DNA of 64,000 nt from Cololabis saira (GCF_033807715.1 NC_084590.1:36669505-36733504), one strand, 5' to 3'; positions 31,525 through 46,027 are shown, counted from the first letter of the stretch. The notes: generated from the letters alone by a model not told the origin. Numbers and translations are program-made.

Positions 31525-32530
31525 ACACCAATTTAGCCCTGAACCGCTCTAGATTAAACTGATCGCCCAAAACACATGAAACCTCACGCCTTCCGGTCTC
31601 CGGATCTGGGGCTGCGGGTTCTGCTGGGGTTCCAGTCCGAGGCAGACTCGTTTCTCTCTCTTCTTCCAACTCTGGAAAGAAAGGGGAGAGTAGCTGCAGT
31701 GGCACCTCACGCCGGCTCACTAGTGCCTGACCACGGAGCCTCTACACGCTGCCTGGCTGCGCACGGGGGCCGGTTCCGTCTGTCAGAATCGCGGCTCGTC
31801 CGTCTGTGTCGCCGGGCTGCAGGGGGGCTTCACGGGTCCAAAGCTGGAGCTCCTATGGCGGATTCTGGTCCACGCTGGCGATCACCCCTGGAACGGCACG
31901 GTTCCTGGTGTAGGAGAGTGCTCAAAGAAAAAGAGGGGGTATAAAGGCAGAGAGAGTCAAGAGTGCGCCACACTCGGATCAGGGCTTACGCTTGGCCGGT
32001 CAATCTGGTTCAAGCGCCCCCCCCCCCCACAGCTCTCAGGAATAGTGGGAAGACGCGGTCCAGGTGCGCTGGCCGACAGGATAGGTCTGTCCTGCTCGGC
32101 TGGGCTGGGCGAAAGAGCATGAGAGCTGGGGCAGAACTGAGATTTTGCGCTCTGTGGGCTGCGTGACGTCATCTGCGCCTGGCCAGTGATTGGACGCGCG
32201 CCCTTCAGGCGCCGCCCCCAAGGCACGTTGGTCTTTGTAGTTCTTCACAAAGCGTCCATTTTAAGAGGCATTTCAAAGCTGATTTCAGGCCGGGGTTGAG
32301 CTGGCTTTAAAGTCGAATACACATATTCACAAAATGTTCATAAACATTCATAAGAGTTCACATGATCACATGACGTAGCACAACAGACGGATGAAAAAAA
32401 GTGAGGAGGAAGAAAAGGGAAAACTTTTCTGGATACTAATAAATTGCCTGCATTTTTCAGGTTTTCCCCATTTTTTCGGGTGTATTTTTTTTAGCAAAAT
32501 GCTAGCAATATGGGCCTGCCACTACTTGGC
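31525..32530. other. GC-rich segment, unassigned
   Basis: GC-rich sequence with TATAAAGG near 31940, TGACGTCA near 32164 and an ATTGG box near 32190. It could be an LTR or a former promoter. I find no duplicated ends and no protein domain, so I make no call. Confidence 0.35.
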
Positions 32531-32532
32531 AT

Positions 32533-33036
32533 GCCCATAAGGGTGCGAATATACTTTCTGTTCAGGACGCGTACACATCATGGCCGCCACACGTATCCTG
32601 CATTCGTTTGACGCGTCGACAGGCACGTTCTCCAAAAGACACTTAAAGCGTCTACAGTTCTCGCTCTGCCTGCGAGTGGTGCTGGTCCCGGTCCGAGCAA
32701 CAGCTGACAAGTGACTTAATGCGGAGGTCGGAAACGTGAGGACTGTTTTGAAGAGAGGCAAAGCAGGTTTTATCCTCACATTTATGATGTGACATCGCCG
32801 CTGCACAGTGACAAACATGTGTGTCAAAACAGTGGGCAGCAGATCAACACAGTCCTGGTTGCAGATAGAGTCATGTTTGTTATGTCCGTGCTCGTCAGAA
32901 GATGCTGCTTACTGCTCCCAATCGGTTACCGCCAGTGTGCTCTCCTCGCGTACTACACGAGCGACGTTGCAGTTGGTTGTGAACGCGAACGGACGCAAAC
33001 GCAGGCTCAAACAGCAAGTATATCCGCCCCTTAACA
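32533..33036. mobile_element. Candidate MITE of about 500 bp
   Basis: The left end AAGGGTGCGAATATACTT and the complement of the right end, AAGGGGCGGATATACTT, form an imperfect inverted repeat that continues with CTGTT. The target duplication is not clear. Confidence 0.5.
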
Positions 33037-33287
33037 AGGCAGTTGGAGGGTACAAAAAGTGTTCCAACAAAGCAAGCAAGGCTGCTGCATGCTCTGCAAA
33101 CATTATTCACAGTCTCAGCAGTCCATGTGGCGCAGACATAATGTCAATAGAATAGTTTCTAAACTAGCTCATTAGAGGATGGGGCAATGGGTACTACCTG
33201 GACAAATCAACACAGACAGGCCACATATAAACAAACAACCATACATGCTCACATTTTTGGGCAATTTCAGAATATTCAGTCAACGTG

Positions 33288-33427
33288 GTCTTTTGGACTG
33301 TGGGCGGAAGACAGAATATGCAGAGAAAACAAAGAAAAGAAAAAGCAAACTCCTGCCGGGCACAGGAGTCAGACCTACTGTGAGGCAACAGCCCCAACCA
33401 CTAACCCGCCATGCTGCCCGGATGACA
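33288..33427 (+). repeat. Fragment of a common fish retroelement 3' region
   Basis: This carries TTTTGGACTGTGGGCGGAAG and CCACTAACCCGCCATGCTGCC, the ending of a widespread fish interspersed repeat. The same family is at 55370-55680. Confidence 0.6.
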
Positions 33428-33687
33428 TACTTGTTTGAAGAAAAAACAAGAGATATTTTGCTTATTTTGTTGTGGCTGCAGAGCAGAGGTATGAAGACTG
33501 AGGTGATTGTGATGCGATTCCTGAAATCCAAACTCTTATTTTTAAAGCAGACATTAATATAGAATTCCATTTGCCTTAGAATGTTCTCTAAAGCTCTCCT
33601 TGATTTTCCGAATGCTATGTTGATTGACAAACTCTTCAAGTCTTCCCTGTTTTCTAAAATTTTTGAGGTGAGATCGGAAATGCCCAG

Positions 33688-34733
33688 GGACCTCATTTAT
33701 AAAAGAGTGTGTAGGATTCATAATAAAAGTTTACGTGCGCTCAAAAGCCGAAAATGGCGTGCGCACAAAAAATCCTGATTTATAAAACCGTGTGCATGCA
33801 CACTTGCACGCAATGTTCGCTTTATAAATCACAGTCCAGCTGGAACGTTGCACACGTGAATTCGCCTCATACCCCGCCCTCTACATGCCCTGTATGTTTT
33901 TACCATGTATGGGCAATGCAAATTACTTCATGACTGTATTTGCATATGAATGAGCCTGCTGAGCATGCGCAGCGGCTTCCTGCAGCCTGTTTCTGCTGCG
34001 CGTCAGGATGAATGAGACGTGTCGAGCCAGGCCACCGTGCCACTAAATTTCACGGAGACCGAGATCGAGATGTTGTGGATGAGGTGGAGACCAGGAAAAC
34101 GACATTATTTGGTGGTCACAGTAGTGGCATCACTAACAAAAATAAAGCGAGTGAGTTGCCTGCCAGAATCTGATTTCTGGCCGCGGGAGCGCGCACAGCA
34201 GCCCGTTGAGCGATAACGCTAAAACGTCAGATTTTCAGATTATGAAGCTCAAGAATGAGATCAAGTCATATTTAGGAAGAAACAACCTTTCATTAACAGT
34301 ATTTGGCCTTCAATCAATTTCTGGCAGGTAAAAAGACCCATTTTCAGGGGAGAAATCAGATTCTGGCAGGCAATCACTTTTTGGCATGACACCGGCACGG
34401 CGTGTCCTGCACCGCGGCTGCAGCACCAGCAGCACCAGAGCGTCCTGAGTGACACTGTGCTTCAAAACACAGAGGGACACAATCGGCGCTATTATATTAT
34501 AAGTCTGATATGTGATGACATTAAAAGTATGACATGAATCTGACTTCATTCACCGCCTGCGTCGCCAGTTCCCCATATCTTCAAAATGTTTGTGCGCTAG
34601 GGTCAGGGTTGGCGTAAAGATACGCACATTTTTCTGTTAGTTTTTTTTTGTAATCCCAACCTTTGCATAGAAGGTGGCGTGCGCATCTTTCAAGCCCTGT
34701 TTTGGGCGCACGCAAGCTTTATAAATGAGGCCC
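33688..34733. mobile_element. PIF/Harbinger-type element, copy 1, 1046 bp
   Basis: GGACCTCATTTATAA at the left and GGGCCTCATTTATAA (complement) at the right differ at one base. CAG is duplicated (33685-33687 and 34734-34736). Joining the flanks gives CCCAGGTCT, close to the CWG target described for Harbinger3 of zebrafish. The interior holds a broken Myb-like gene start. There is no transposase. A second copy is at 61383-62750. Confidence 0.87.
34008..34160 (+). pseudogene. Harbinger Myb/SANT-like protein, N-terminal remnant
   Basis: It reads LNFTETEIEML and, after a one-base loss, DEVETRK and LFGGHSSGITNK. This is the start of the Myb-like DNA-binding protein that PIF/Harbinger elements encode beside the transposase. 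A 5-base insertion near 34030 also breaks the start. The one-base loss is shared with copy 2. Confidence 0.75.
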
Positions 34734-34736
34734 CAG

Positions 34737-36385
34737 GTCTGCGCCTCCCCATAATGTGATGCTTGCAGTTTTTGGATTGCCTGTAATCAGTACAAATATT
34801 GTGTAGAAATGGTAAATAAATAAAGAAATAGAATAGATTTAAAACGTTCCAGAATGCCTATCTTCATATTATTTTAGATATAGATGTGATGTGTCTGTAT
34901 CTAAAGTTTGTTTTGCAATTAAAGTTTTTTTTGTTGTCATTGCGTGTGCACTCAGAGAGTAGTGGGATTACTCTTTATTGGTTGGGGTTTGTTTATCTCC
35001 ATATGGATTTACACTTCACACTTCCTAATGAGTCAGTTATCATGATTATGTTACGGCTAATGAACACCTGAGAAACTCATTAAAGGTGATGGTTTGGTTC
35101 ATTTATTATTAATATTATATCCCAACAGATTTTGACTGTGAGAGATGATGTATTACGCAACAAAGAAAACCTTGTTAGACAACTTTGTTTGTGATAAATG
35201 TTTCAATAATACTTGTAATATGTTTTTTTTCATTTTACAATAATCATTTCAAATGACTTGTTTGGTAGGAGCAGTATGTAACATATTCTTCTTTCATAAA
35301 ACGTGTAAACCATCATAGTATAAAACTAAAGAATGTATCTTTGCCCCATGATATTTATAAATGATGGCAGCTTACGTAGATTCAGTTAAATTAAATTGAA
35401 TGCCTTTACAGGTGCACACAATAAATGCAGTACATAAATAAAAGAGACATGTAAACTGCAGTAATAATAAAATAAAGTGCAGTAACTGAAATGAAGTGCA
35501 AGTATTGATGTGCAAGAAATGGCAGTGGGTGACTTTTATTATTTTGGTTTAATTGTTGTTGCTGAATCATATTTGTTCGATTAAATTATTGCATCTAGGA
35601 AGAAGTGATTTTTAAATCTGGTAGTGCTGGATTTTATAAACCTCTAACGCCTACCAGAGAGTAATCAAAACAACAAGGACTAGCTCACATACTGTAGTGC
35701 ACAGAAGTAACGTTAATGCTTTCTCTCGGACTGTTTAATCTGTGTGACATCCCTTGCATTTGTCAAACATCTAGACAGTTATTGCAGGCAGTTCCAGGGA
35801 AATTGAGAGTACGTGATGACAATCACGTCTCCAAATCAAAGCTTTTGTGCTGTTAGCCAGAAGTGTCTCACTTAGGTGGGTCCAAATGGCATGGCTGCTG
35901 CCAATGAAGCGTTAGTGGAAACTGCAGCGCTCGTATGTAGCCCTCCTCATGTGAAGACCTACTCAGGTTAAAATGAGCGAGTCTACTTGGATGAGTGCAC
36001 CGTGCAAGGCAATGTAGCATGAATCCAGTCAATACCTGCTATCAACAGCGTGCACAGACAATTCTGCTGTCAGACTGCAAGAAATCTCTTCTTATTTCGG
36101 GTTGCTACAAAAAACCACACCCACCCATACTAATTTCAACTTTCCCCACCTTCAAGCTAACTCGGCCAAAGTACTTGTTATCTCTGCCCACCATTTGATC
36201 AAAAACATTTACATAAATATCACCTTTACCACTGTTTCTCTTGCCAATATTTAAAAAAAAAACTTCTTATGATTTATGACCAGTATCGACCAGTACATGT
36301 CTCCTGATCCTGACACTTTGTTCTCTGCAACATATGAAAAATAAGACCTTACCTGACTCATTATACTGGTCGACCCTTAGTGTAG
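34737..36385. other. AT-rich intergenic sequence
   Basis: I see no gene, RNA or clear element here. Confidence 0.5.
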
Positions 36386-36770
36386 TCCATGGTTATGTCC
36401 TGCCTCTACTACTGCAATGCCATCCTTGCTGGCCTACAAGGTCCAGAACATGGTGGTGAAGCTGGTCTAGTAATCCACCCAAAAGGGCACATATCACACT
36501 TCTGTTCTTGAACTTCCACTGGCTATCTGTGGCAGCTTGAATCAGACACAAGTCGCTGACACTCACTTACAAAGTGACTTTGCGGTTATGCCCTGCTTGC
36601 CTAAGCTCAATGTAAAGGCTTGTGCCCCTTTCCAAACTGGCCTTGCTCTCAATCTACACTGGGAGATGTCAGTCAAGGTTGTTTTTTCACATGATTTCCC
36701 AATGGTGGAACAAGCTACCAGTTGCTCCTGGTCATAATTGAAAACCATTCCAGATCCTAAATACAGCAAG
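36386..36770 (+). mobile_element. Decayed LINE C-terminal remnant
   Basis: YYCNAILAGLQ followed by a HITPVL-like and LHWL-like region is the C-terminal pattern of fish L2/CR1-type LINEs. Stops are frequent. Confidence 0.6.
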
Positions 36771-37376
36771 TTTTTCAGATGTATCCAATGTGAAATACAA
36801 AATATAAGTATACATACAAAGAGACAAAATCTAATTTCATATACATAAGTATATAAGTATGTTTAAAATCCTCAAATGTGTTCTTGCTCCACCCATTTCA
36901 TCGAGGATGCATCCAGTGGAGACCTAAAACTGGTTTTGCATATTGGACTGTAAAGTATATTTAAGATACTTTCATGTAAAAATATATTTGTTATGATTTC
37001 ATATTTATGCTTAAGTTACCAAGAATTTCCTTCAACCGTTTCTGAGTTTTTTTTTGTTGTTTTTTGCTTCAGCCAAACTTTGTAACACAGCTGAAATACG
37101 AAAGTATTTTCCAGAGGGGTTTCTGGTCCTTTTTGACTCAGATGAATGTTCAGTGTTTATTTCACGGTTAAACTGCAAATGTTTTTGAATGTGTCAACTA
37201 GTTAGCTGAGCTGCAATCCTATTAAATACACAACCTTGATTTGAATTGCAGAAACCAATCTGTGTCCCCTTAAGTGCTTTGTCTGCAATTGACTTACCTA
37301 ATACACAAATCCAAATCTGGCACATGTTGCGAATGAAATTGAGAATTGACATGATTAAAAATTAAAAATTAAAAAT

Positions 37377-37379
<3 letters not shown>

Positions 37380-37422
<43 letters not shown>
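37380..37422. repeat. (TA)n(CA)n microsatellite
   Basis: Simple repeat inside otherwise unassigned sequence (36771-38050). A MITE-like stretch with CCCAATTCTCCCCCTAC at both ends follows at 37430-37590. Confidence 0.9.
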
Positions 37423-38050
37423 TGTAGGCCCAATCTCAATTCTCCCCCTACTTTTCTTCACTCGCCCTTCTTTTCTTCACTCGACCTTCTTTTCTTCCCT
37501 ACCCCCTAAAAAAGAAGAGGGAGATTTTAGGGCACTTTAGATCTAGGGCACTTGGCCCAGGTGCCTGTCCCAATTCTCCCCCTACCCCTCGTTTTCATCC
37601 CTAACCTGATCAGGAAGCTGAGAGCCAAAAGCCGTTTTCATTTCAGCTGTAGCGCTGTTAATATGCCACTTTATTAAGTTTTAATATTTTTTCAGGCGTA
37701 AAAGTAACCTTTAAGATCCCCAACCTGGGCTCAGTTTATCCAAATAACGCTTGTTAAGAAATTTGACTCGACGTTTTCGGAGATGAGAAGAGCCGCCGGC
37801 CCAGGGGAGCAGCCTCAGCTCACAGCCCGAAAACAGACGTGATCGCTGGGTGGACCCACGCCGTCTGCCCCGGGAGAGAAACCTGCAGCTCTGTTGAGAA
37901 TTACGCTGGCTGAAATAAATCATTTAGGAAGATGTTGGTTTAATAGATGAAATCTAACAGTTGTAGCTACAATTTGCTCTGAAAATTTCGAGATTTCTGC
38001 CTGCCCGCTCCGGAGCTTATGGTTAAAAAAAATCTGAATATTCTTTCTTA

Positions 38051-38937
38051 CTAGTTATTGAATGACTTACAGAGAGCATAGGGTTTCAGTGCAAGTAAAA
38101 AGGCTTTGTCCCTGAGGCCATAGATGAGGGGACTTAGACATTTTGAAACAAGACTGAACATTACATAGTTGAAATACCTGATGCCTACATATAAGTTATA
38201 ATCAATTTGAAGAATAGCAGCTTCTATAAAAGGGCACCAAAGATAGATGAAACAGAGCAGCAGCTGGAAAGCATGCAGAGACACAGTTCTGAGCCCTTTC
38301 CGTGACGACTGTGGCCACTTTCATTATCTGAACATAGGAGAAAACGATGACAATGCACATAATCAAAAAATAAAACTGACTAATAGCTGATCTAAGATGG
38401 ACGTGCCATCTGTACAACATGAACATATCCACAGAGCAGACCTTGTATTGTTCGAAGAAGGTATGAGTGACAGATAAAGAGAGGACAAACAGAAGCACAA
38501 TGCAGGGTATGAGGCTGAGCCCATGAATAATGACGATGCTCTGCACAGCCATGCGGTGCACAGCTGTGCGTGACGCAGCGGCATGTAAATGGCCACATAG
38601 CGCTCGAGAGTCATCACTGTCAGCGTGACTGGTGTGACAAAATTGTACAAAGATACCACTATAAACACAACAAGACACGACCGCATTTGCATAGTGAGAC
38701 GGAGCTTAAGATGAGCAACACATTTGAGATGATTAAATTAACACACTGAGACAGTAATGTATTGGCAAATAAAAGGTAACGCATATTTGTGTAGAAAATG
38801 CCCTTCATAAAAAAGGTTGTGATCAACATAAAGTTTACAAAAAGAAGAAGTATGATCAAAACCTGAACAAGAATCACCTGATCATTTACCTTTCGCAGTG
38901 AGAATTTACCAATGTCAAGTGAGCTTTTGTTATTCAT
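38051..38937 (-). pseudogene. Odorant receptor pseudogene (131-2-like), three frameshifts
   Basis: The order of receptor blocks is complete over 887 bases, but the reading frame changes three times: near 38685 (after helix 2), near 38550 (after helix 3) and near 38310 (before helix 6). It keeps LERYVAI after helix 3, with Tyr replacing the usual Cys, and SPLIYGLRD in helix 7. The ATG at 38937 is followed by MNNKSS. It is clearly more distant from the two intact receptors than they are from each other, and its flanks are not part of the duplicated block. It is an old member of the same tandem cluster. Confidence 0.88.
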
Positions 38938-39621
38938 TAAAAACTTGGAAAAGAAAAAGGAAAGGAAAGAAAAACTTTATACAGAGTATCAAATATCACC
39001 TGTTGTTCTGTAACCTATCTTGGGAATCTGAAAAGAGCAAGATCATTCCTGTTTTCAAAACCCCCTTATGGAGACAAAGCATGAACTCTGCTGTGCTTAT
39101 ATTCAGGTGGAATAAAAAACAATGCCGTTATCGCAACACACCTCTGAAGCAGCCTCTTCAGCCACTTGTAATTTAATCATACAGACACCCCTTTTGTGAC
39201 CAATAACAAGATTAAGGTTTCTTTCATTCGCAGTGCAACACAGAGTAAATCCAAGTCCAGCAAACTATTACAAGATTTTCACAGAAATTGACTCATTACC
39301 ACTGGTCTCCTAGACTTGATGAAATGACTAAAATACAGTATTCATCGGAAAATGAGTTTGATTTTACATTCTTTTAAAAGCATATCTAATATTTCTCCCG
39401 TCTGATCAGCCAAAGAAGAAAGACATTTTTCAAAAGTGGATTAAAACCACATAAGTTGTTTCAAGTGTGATCCAGATCACATTTGCACATCCCCATCTGG
39501 ACAATATGAAGTCTCCAAGATTTCAGAAAGTCTTTTGTGTCATTTGTAACGTGACACAAACAGCAATCATGTCTACCACAGTGACAGGTTTTCTGCCATA
39601 CATTACCTTTTGCTTCCCCAG
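38938..39621. other. Unassigned intergenic sequence
   Basis: There is no supported feature. Confidence 0.5.
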
Positions 39622-40720
39622 CTAACCTACCTGGACCATGAACCCTATTTTATTGACACAGGTAGCAGCCCAAAAAAGTAGTTCATAGAAGCATTCTCCA
39701 TCTCTGTTGCTTTCTTGTGACTTGCAGATCATTTGCACCCATTTTGGTTTGTGTACATTCTTCGTATAGAGGCCTGGAAGTCTGAGGGTTCGAGGTAGGA
39801 CTTTTGCTCTTCTTAGGACTGTACACTTCTGGACCGAGATTTCAGATTTTGTTCCTGGGATCTGCTGGAGCCATTCTCTTAGTTTGGAGGTCACATCTGC
39901 TAGTGCCCCAGCTACCACTGACCCCACTGTTGCCTTCATTTTTCGCATCTTTTTCCATCTCTTTTTCAACCCTTGATATTTCTCCACATTTTTGTGTTCC
40001 TTTTTCTTGGTATTGCTGTCACTTGGGATCGCTACATATTTATCACTACTATTTTCTTCTGGAGTTTATCAACCATCACCTGTTCCAATTGCTCTTTTAT
40101 TCTACACCACTCCTGGAGGTATCTCCTGCCTTTTCTTTGGGGCTTCCGACCCATACTCATAGATGTTCCTGTACACTGTTCCAGCTCTTGGGTTATGGCG
40201 TTCCAGGATTCAGACAAACGTTTTCTAGCCACCGGTAGGACCTATCAGTGTTATCCACTTCCTCAGTCTCAGTGCAGTTCACTGGCTTCTCTTTTCATGA
40301 TGGTTCCTCTTCCATCTCTTCTTCCTCCTCCCTAGATTTCTGCTGCCTGACATTCACTTAGTAGTTTATTTGCCGGGGCCATTTTTTTAATGTATTTCTG
40401 GATGTTTGTTGTTTCATACTGAATAGTGACTTTGATGCTCACTAATACCCCGGCCTCCCTTCTTCTGCTTCATGTCGAGCCGCATGGTGTCGGACTTGCA
40501 GTGAAACCCTCCATGCATCGTAAGGACTTTCCTTATCTTGACATCAGTGGTTTCCATCTCTTCCTGTATCTGGGCTATTATACCAGTCGGGTATCTAATT
40601 ACTGGCAGGGCATATGTGTTGATGGCCTTGGGTTTGTTCTTTCCATTCAGCTGGCTTTTCAGGATCTGCTTTACTCTTTTCTGGTAACTGGCTGTGACTG
40701 AACAAGGTAGCCATCCTGAA
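39622..40720 (-). pseudogene. LINE C-terminal part with restriction-like endonuclease region, decayed
   Basis: On the - strand, 40700-40430 reads VKQILKSQLNG, NTYALPVIRYPTG and RKVLTMHGGFH, the region after the reverse transcriptase. 40030-39650 reads KKIVV, then (D)VAIPSDSN, then EKYQGLKK and EWLQQIPGTKSEISVQK, the conserved end with the endonuclease-like core. Stops and shifts interrupt it. It belongs to the site-specific-type (REL endonuclease) LINEs or a related group; the clade is not resolved. Confidence 0.75.
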
Positions 40721-40979
40721 CATCTGATATGTTGCCTTTTAGAAATTTGCCCCTCTCAGCTGTGGTCATCTTGCACTTCTTTAAAAAGATTCTTAATAGG
40801 ACTAGCTGTTAATATCCCTAAATATGTCAGCACAATAACTCCTAGCACATGTCGGTGGGATGGAATTTGGGCAGGGTCGCGGGGCGCCACCAATCAGTTG
40901 ATGCTACACATCATCAGTTGTGTGCCTTGACTTCATCAGGTGTTTCGGCCTCTTATCACAATACACCCTCTACCAAGGT

Positions 40980-41830
40980 TGGCCCACCACAGGCTGATCA
41001 AACCTGGGTGTGTGTCATATGGTGGCACCCCATGGTCATCTGGCAGCCCATGTTGAATCCCTCTGTTTCAGCCACAGCCAGTGACTGCTCCGTTCTGCTG
41101 CCTTGGCAAGTTCTTTTATTGCCTTCTGCTGGGCCTGTCCTCTGATCCCAACTTCCTTCAGGAGCCGTGTGGCTACAAAGCCTCAGCAGCCCACCTCCAC
41201 TGGCCACACCTTTATGTTCTATCCCCGCGCCTCTTCATCAGCAGCTAGGTTGGCATAGTGCAGCCTTTTCCTATCAAATGCTTCATCGATGGCATCCTCC
41301 AACGGGACAGTCAGCTCAACAATGAAGACACGACGACAGGACTTGGACCAGAAGACCAAATTTCTCGTGGGAAACTCAGCCTCTGGCTCAGGTCTACCCG
41401 CCTTTCCCAATCCCGGGTTGTGTCCAGTGGGCCTGAGTTTGGAGGTGATGGCTTGGTTCTCCGTTTCTCCCCTTCTCGGATGAATGTTGTCTTCTGTGGG
41501 AGGGTGGTCTGGGTGTTGAAAGGCATGGCGTAGATGGTGACCCTCTTGTCCTCAAGTTCAGCAGCCAAGCACTTCAACACTTGGTTATGGCGCCAGGTGT
41601 ATCTTCCTTGGGTCAGGCTGGTCTTGCAACCCACCAGGATGTGTTTGAGGGTTGCTGGGGCTGCACACTGCAGGCAGGCTGGGTCCTCTCCATACCAGAG
41701 ATGTAGGTTGGTTGGAGAGGGCAGGACATCATAAGTGGCTCTAATGATGAAGCTTAGCCTATTAGACTCCATGCTCCACATCTCATTCCACATGATTTTC
41801 CTCCTCTCCACACCCTCCCACCTCATCCAG
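40980..41830 (-). pseudogene. Second LINE C-terminal part with zinc knuckle and REL endonuclease
   Basis: On the - strand, 41826-41311 reads FIIRATYDVLPSP, then C-x-x-C-x7-H-x4-C (CLQC...HILVGC), then GRYTWRHNQVLK. 41410-41219 reads LVFWSK and VFIVELTVPLEDA, the PD-D/E-type nuclease core. The end continues to about 41000 in other frames. It is a different family from its neighbour, in the same orientation. Confidence 0.78.
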
Positions 41831-41939
41831 CACCCTTACTGGGCTTGCACACCTGGCTGCCTCCTCCTGGTTGCACACCTCCTCAACCACCATGTGTCGC
41901 CGTTCAGACGGAGTAGCCTTTTACCAAGCGGGTGTTGTT

Positions 41940-42415
41940 GCTTCCAGGCCAATTATTGGATTTTATTACATTTTCGATTGAGTTAAATGCAAATGTTCTT
42001 ATCTGCATATCTGCGTATGACTGTATGGAACTCAAAGTCTGCAATTTAACCCAATAGTCAATCTGGTGTTTCACATCCAGTGTATATAACATTCTTGGAA
42101 TCTTAAAACACAAAATTTTGAACTCTGGACTGAAAATAAACAAATATATTACATTATCTGTCAAGTATTACATTATCAGTTTTGAAAAAAAAGACCCACC
42201 TAAAAATGTAATAAATTCCCAATAATGTAATACGGTATTACAATATCGGTAAAAATGTTATTACAATATCAGTCAGGATATTTTATTACATTATTGGTTA
42301 AGTTATTACATTATTGGGTTTTATTACATTTTTGATTGAGTTAAGTGCAAAATGTATTACATTTTCAGGCGTTATTACATTATCAGGAAATTATTACATT
42401 ATAGGGTGCTACAAG
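41940..42415. repeat. Cluster of TATTACATTA motifs on both strands
   Basis: TATTACATT(A/T)T and its complement occur many times at uneven spacing, and the segment TTTTATTACATTTT(C/T)GATTGAGTTAA occurs near both ends (its two halves at about 41960 and 42320). It is probably a decayed hairpin repeat. Confidence 0.6.
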
Positions 42416-43208
42416 GACCAAAGACCATAATTTAGTGTTCATTACTTTATTGCATGGTAGCTCACTCCATGTCCTTCAAAGGCATCAACATCCAATGGTT
42501 CATCTTGACATCTCATAAAAATGTAAAAACTAATTTGCAAGTAAAAAAAAGTTTTGTTTCAAGAAAATTAGTCTTACTTTTTGAGTAGTGGATGGACTAT
42601 ATTCCAAGTTTTAAGAGTTATGGTAAAGAAAGTTGGTTACTTTTGCTTAATATAAAACAATTTGACTTGATTTAGGAATATAAGGCTCATATCTCAAAGG
42701 CCAGTTTTTGCAGTGCAGGAAGTTACATTTCTAGTCTAAACTTTGTTTTCTGGCTTGTTTTCAGATGTTGTTTTGGTAATAATGATGATGATGTGAGTGA
42801 TGATTACCTTACTGTTTGTATACCTGTGTGTATTCATAAGTTCCTCTGAAACCAATTACAAGGGATGGTTATTGGCGGCATCATTAATTATTCAAAGACT
42901 GCTCACTTAACTAGCTGATGTAACAAAAACAAGAAGAAAAAAAACCTTGCAGAAAAAAACAACTCTGTATATCTCAATATTTTGTTTGAATTAATGAAAC
43001 AAAATAAGCTTCTATGAAACTAATGGAAATTAGAAGGCAAAATGAAAATATTCGACACCTCATACCCCAAATCATTCAAAAATCAAACCTTCTTTATGCA
43101 ATAATATATCAGTATTTGAGAAAAGGACAAAGAAGATGACTTATTGTTGAGTGGACGTTTTAACATTTTGAAAGATGATTTAAAATGCTGAACAGATAAG
43201 GCACCTAT

Positions 43209-44341
<1,133 letters not shown>

Positions 44342-45895
44342 ACTCTATATATTTAGTGGTATATTATAAGTCTGGACTGCAGGTAGTTTAGGTCCTGGAC
44401 TCTTTTACTGCAGAATTCCGTTACTTTTTCATGAAAAGTACAGAAGATGAATGAATTTGTTTTTATGACACTCTGTTTACTGGTGATGCTTATTTTAGAT
44501 ATTTTCTGGGTTCATGTGATGATTGCAATGATACCTGTTTGTAACGCAGTGGTGCCTGAGGCCCACAATGACATGTCATTGATTTTTGGCCTTGTCGCTT
44601 GGGTGCTGAGATTTCTCTGAATCTTTCAATACCATAATGTACTTCAAATAAAAATATAGACACATTTTTAGCCTTTTTAAATTTCTGAAAAATGTCAATT
44701 AACTAATTGTTGATGCAGTCCTTCACAGAGTGATAAACTCCTGAAACACCAAGACTGTCTGGGATGTTCTTTTTGTAGCCTGTCATGTTTTAGATACCTT
44801 GTTCATTTGCACCATTTTATATGTGGTCAATGTGTTTTATATTGAATACAGGGGTAAAATAGGTTGTTTATTTTTCAAGATTCAAGAGGTTTATTGTCAT
44901 GTACGCCACACATGGTTATACTGAGCAATGGAGAACGTGTGACAAGGCATGCACTAAACAATACTCCAAGCAAATAAAAACAATAGGCTATAAGAATCGA
45001 TAAAAATTTAACCAAAGTTGATATATAATTAAAGGCATTTAAGTAATGAAAATATTTCCAAAAGTTGCAGAAACATATTGATTGAAAAGGCTATTTTCCT
45101 AGTCTGGTGGTTCATGCTTGGATCCTCCAATACCAGATGGCCACAATTAAATAAATCCATAAGCAGGGTGGGAAGAGTTACAAGGAATACTCTCTGTTTT
45201 ACTGAGGCACCTGGTTTCAAGATTCTTTACAGGGAGGAGAGATAACAGCTAGTGATGTCTTCACTACCCTCTATGGAAACTTCCTGTCTGCAGCAGAGGA
45301 GCTGCTGTACCAGAAGGTGATAGAGCCAATGGGAAACTCTTTCAATGGTGCTTCTGTAAAAGGTGCAGAGGGCGGTGGTGGAAACTCCAAACTTCCTGAG
45401 TTTCCTCAGGAAAAAAACAAAACTCTCTTATGGGCAGCTTTGACAGCTGCAGTGGTCCAAGTGTGTGGTCCAAGAGAGATCCTCTCTACACCTAGGGAGT
45501 TTGAAAAAAGCCACCCTGTCCACCTCTGATCAGTGATGTATATTGGGCACTTTTTTGCACCATTTTACATTTAAAGAGTCTCCCCAGGTTATTGGAGACA
45601 ATGTTGTTGACAATGTTGTTGTTGGGTAAAGTCAACAGCATAAACATGATTGCAGGACAGATGTGGAAGGCAGGGGGTTGTTTTTTCAATTACTGTTTTG
45701 TTGTAAAGAGGTGCACTATCACACTATCCTGAGTGATGTATATTTGTATTTGGCATTATTGTGTACAATTAGGACCATCCTTATTAAACATTACATCTCT
45801 TCTTCAGTCTCATCATTTCAGCAGTTTTTCGAATCTTCTATTCACTAAAATTAGTCTTTTCTTCTTAATTCAGTGTACTACCACTTTATTCTGTC

Positions 45896-45896
<1 letters not shown>
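44342..45896. other. Intergenic with short repeat fragments
   Basis: 44877-45000 starts TTCAAGAGGTTTATTGTCATG, a fish interspersed repeat end. 45235-45535 is not recognised. There is no gene. Confidence 0.45.
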
Positions 45897-45933
<37 letters not shown>

Positions 45934-45953
45934 CACGCGCACACACACATACA

Positions 45954-46027
<74 letters not shown>

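Noticed and set aside
41940..42415. CRISPR-like array
   Set aside because: Spacing is irregular, the words occur on both strands and the DNA is from an animal nucleus.
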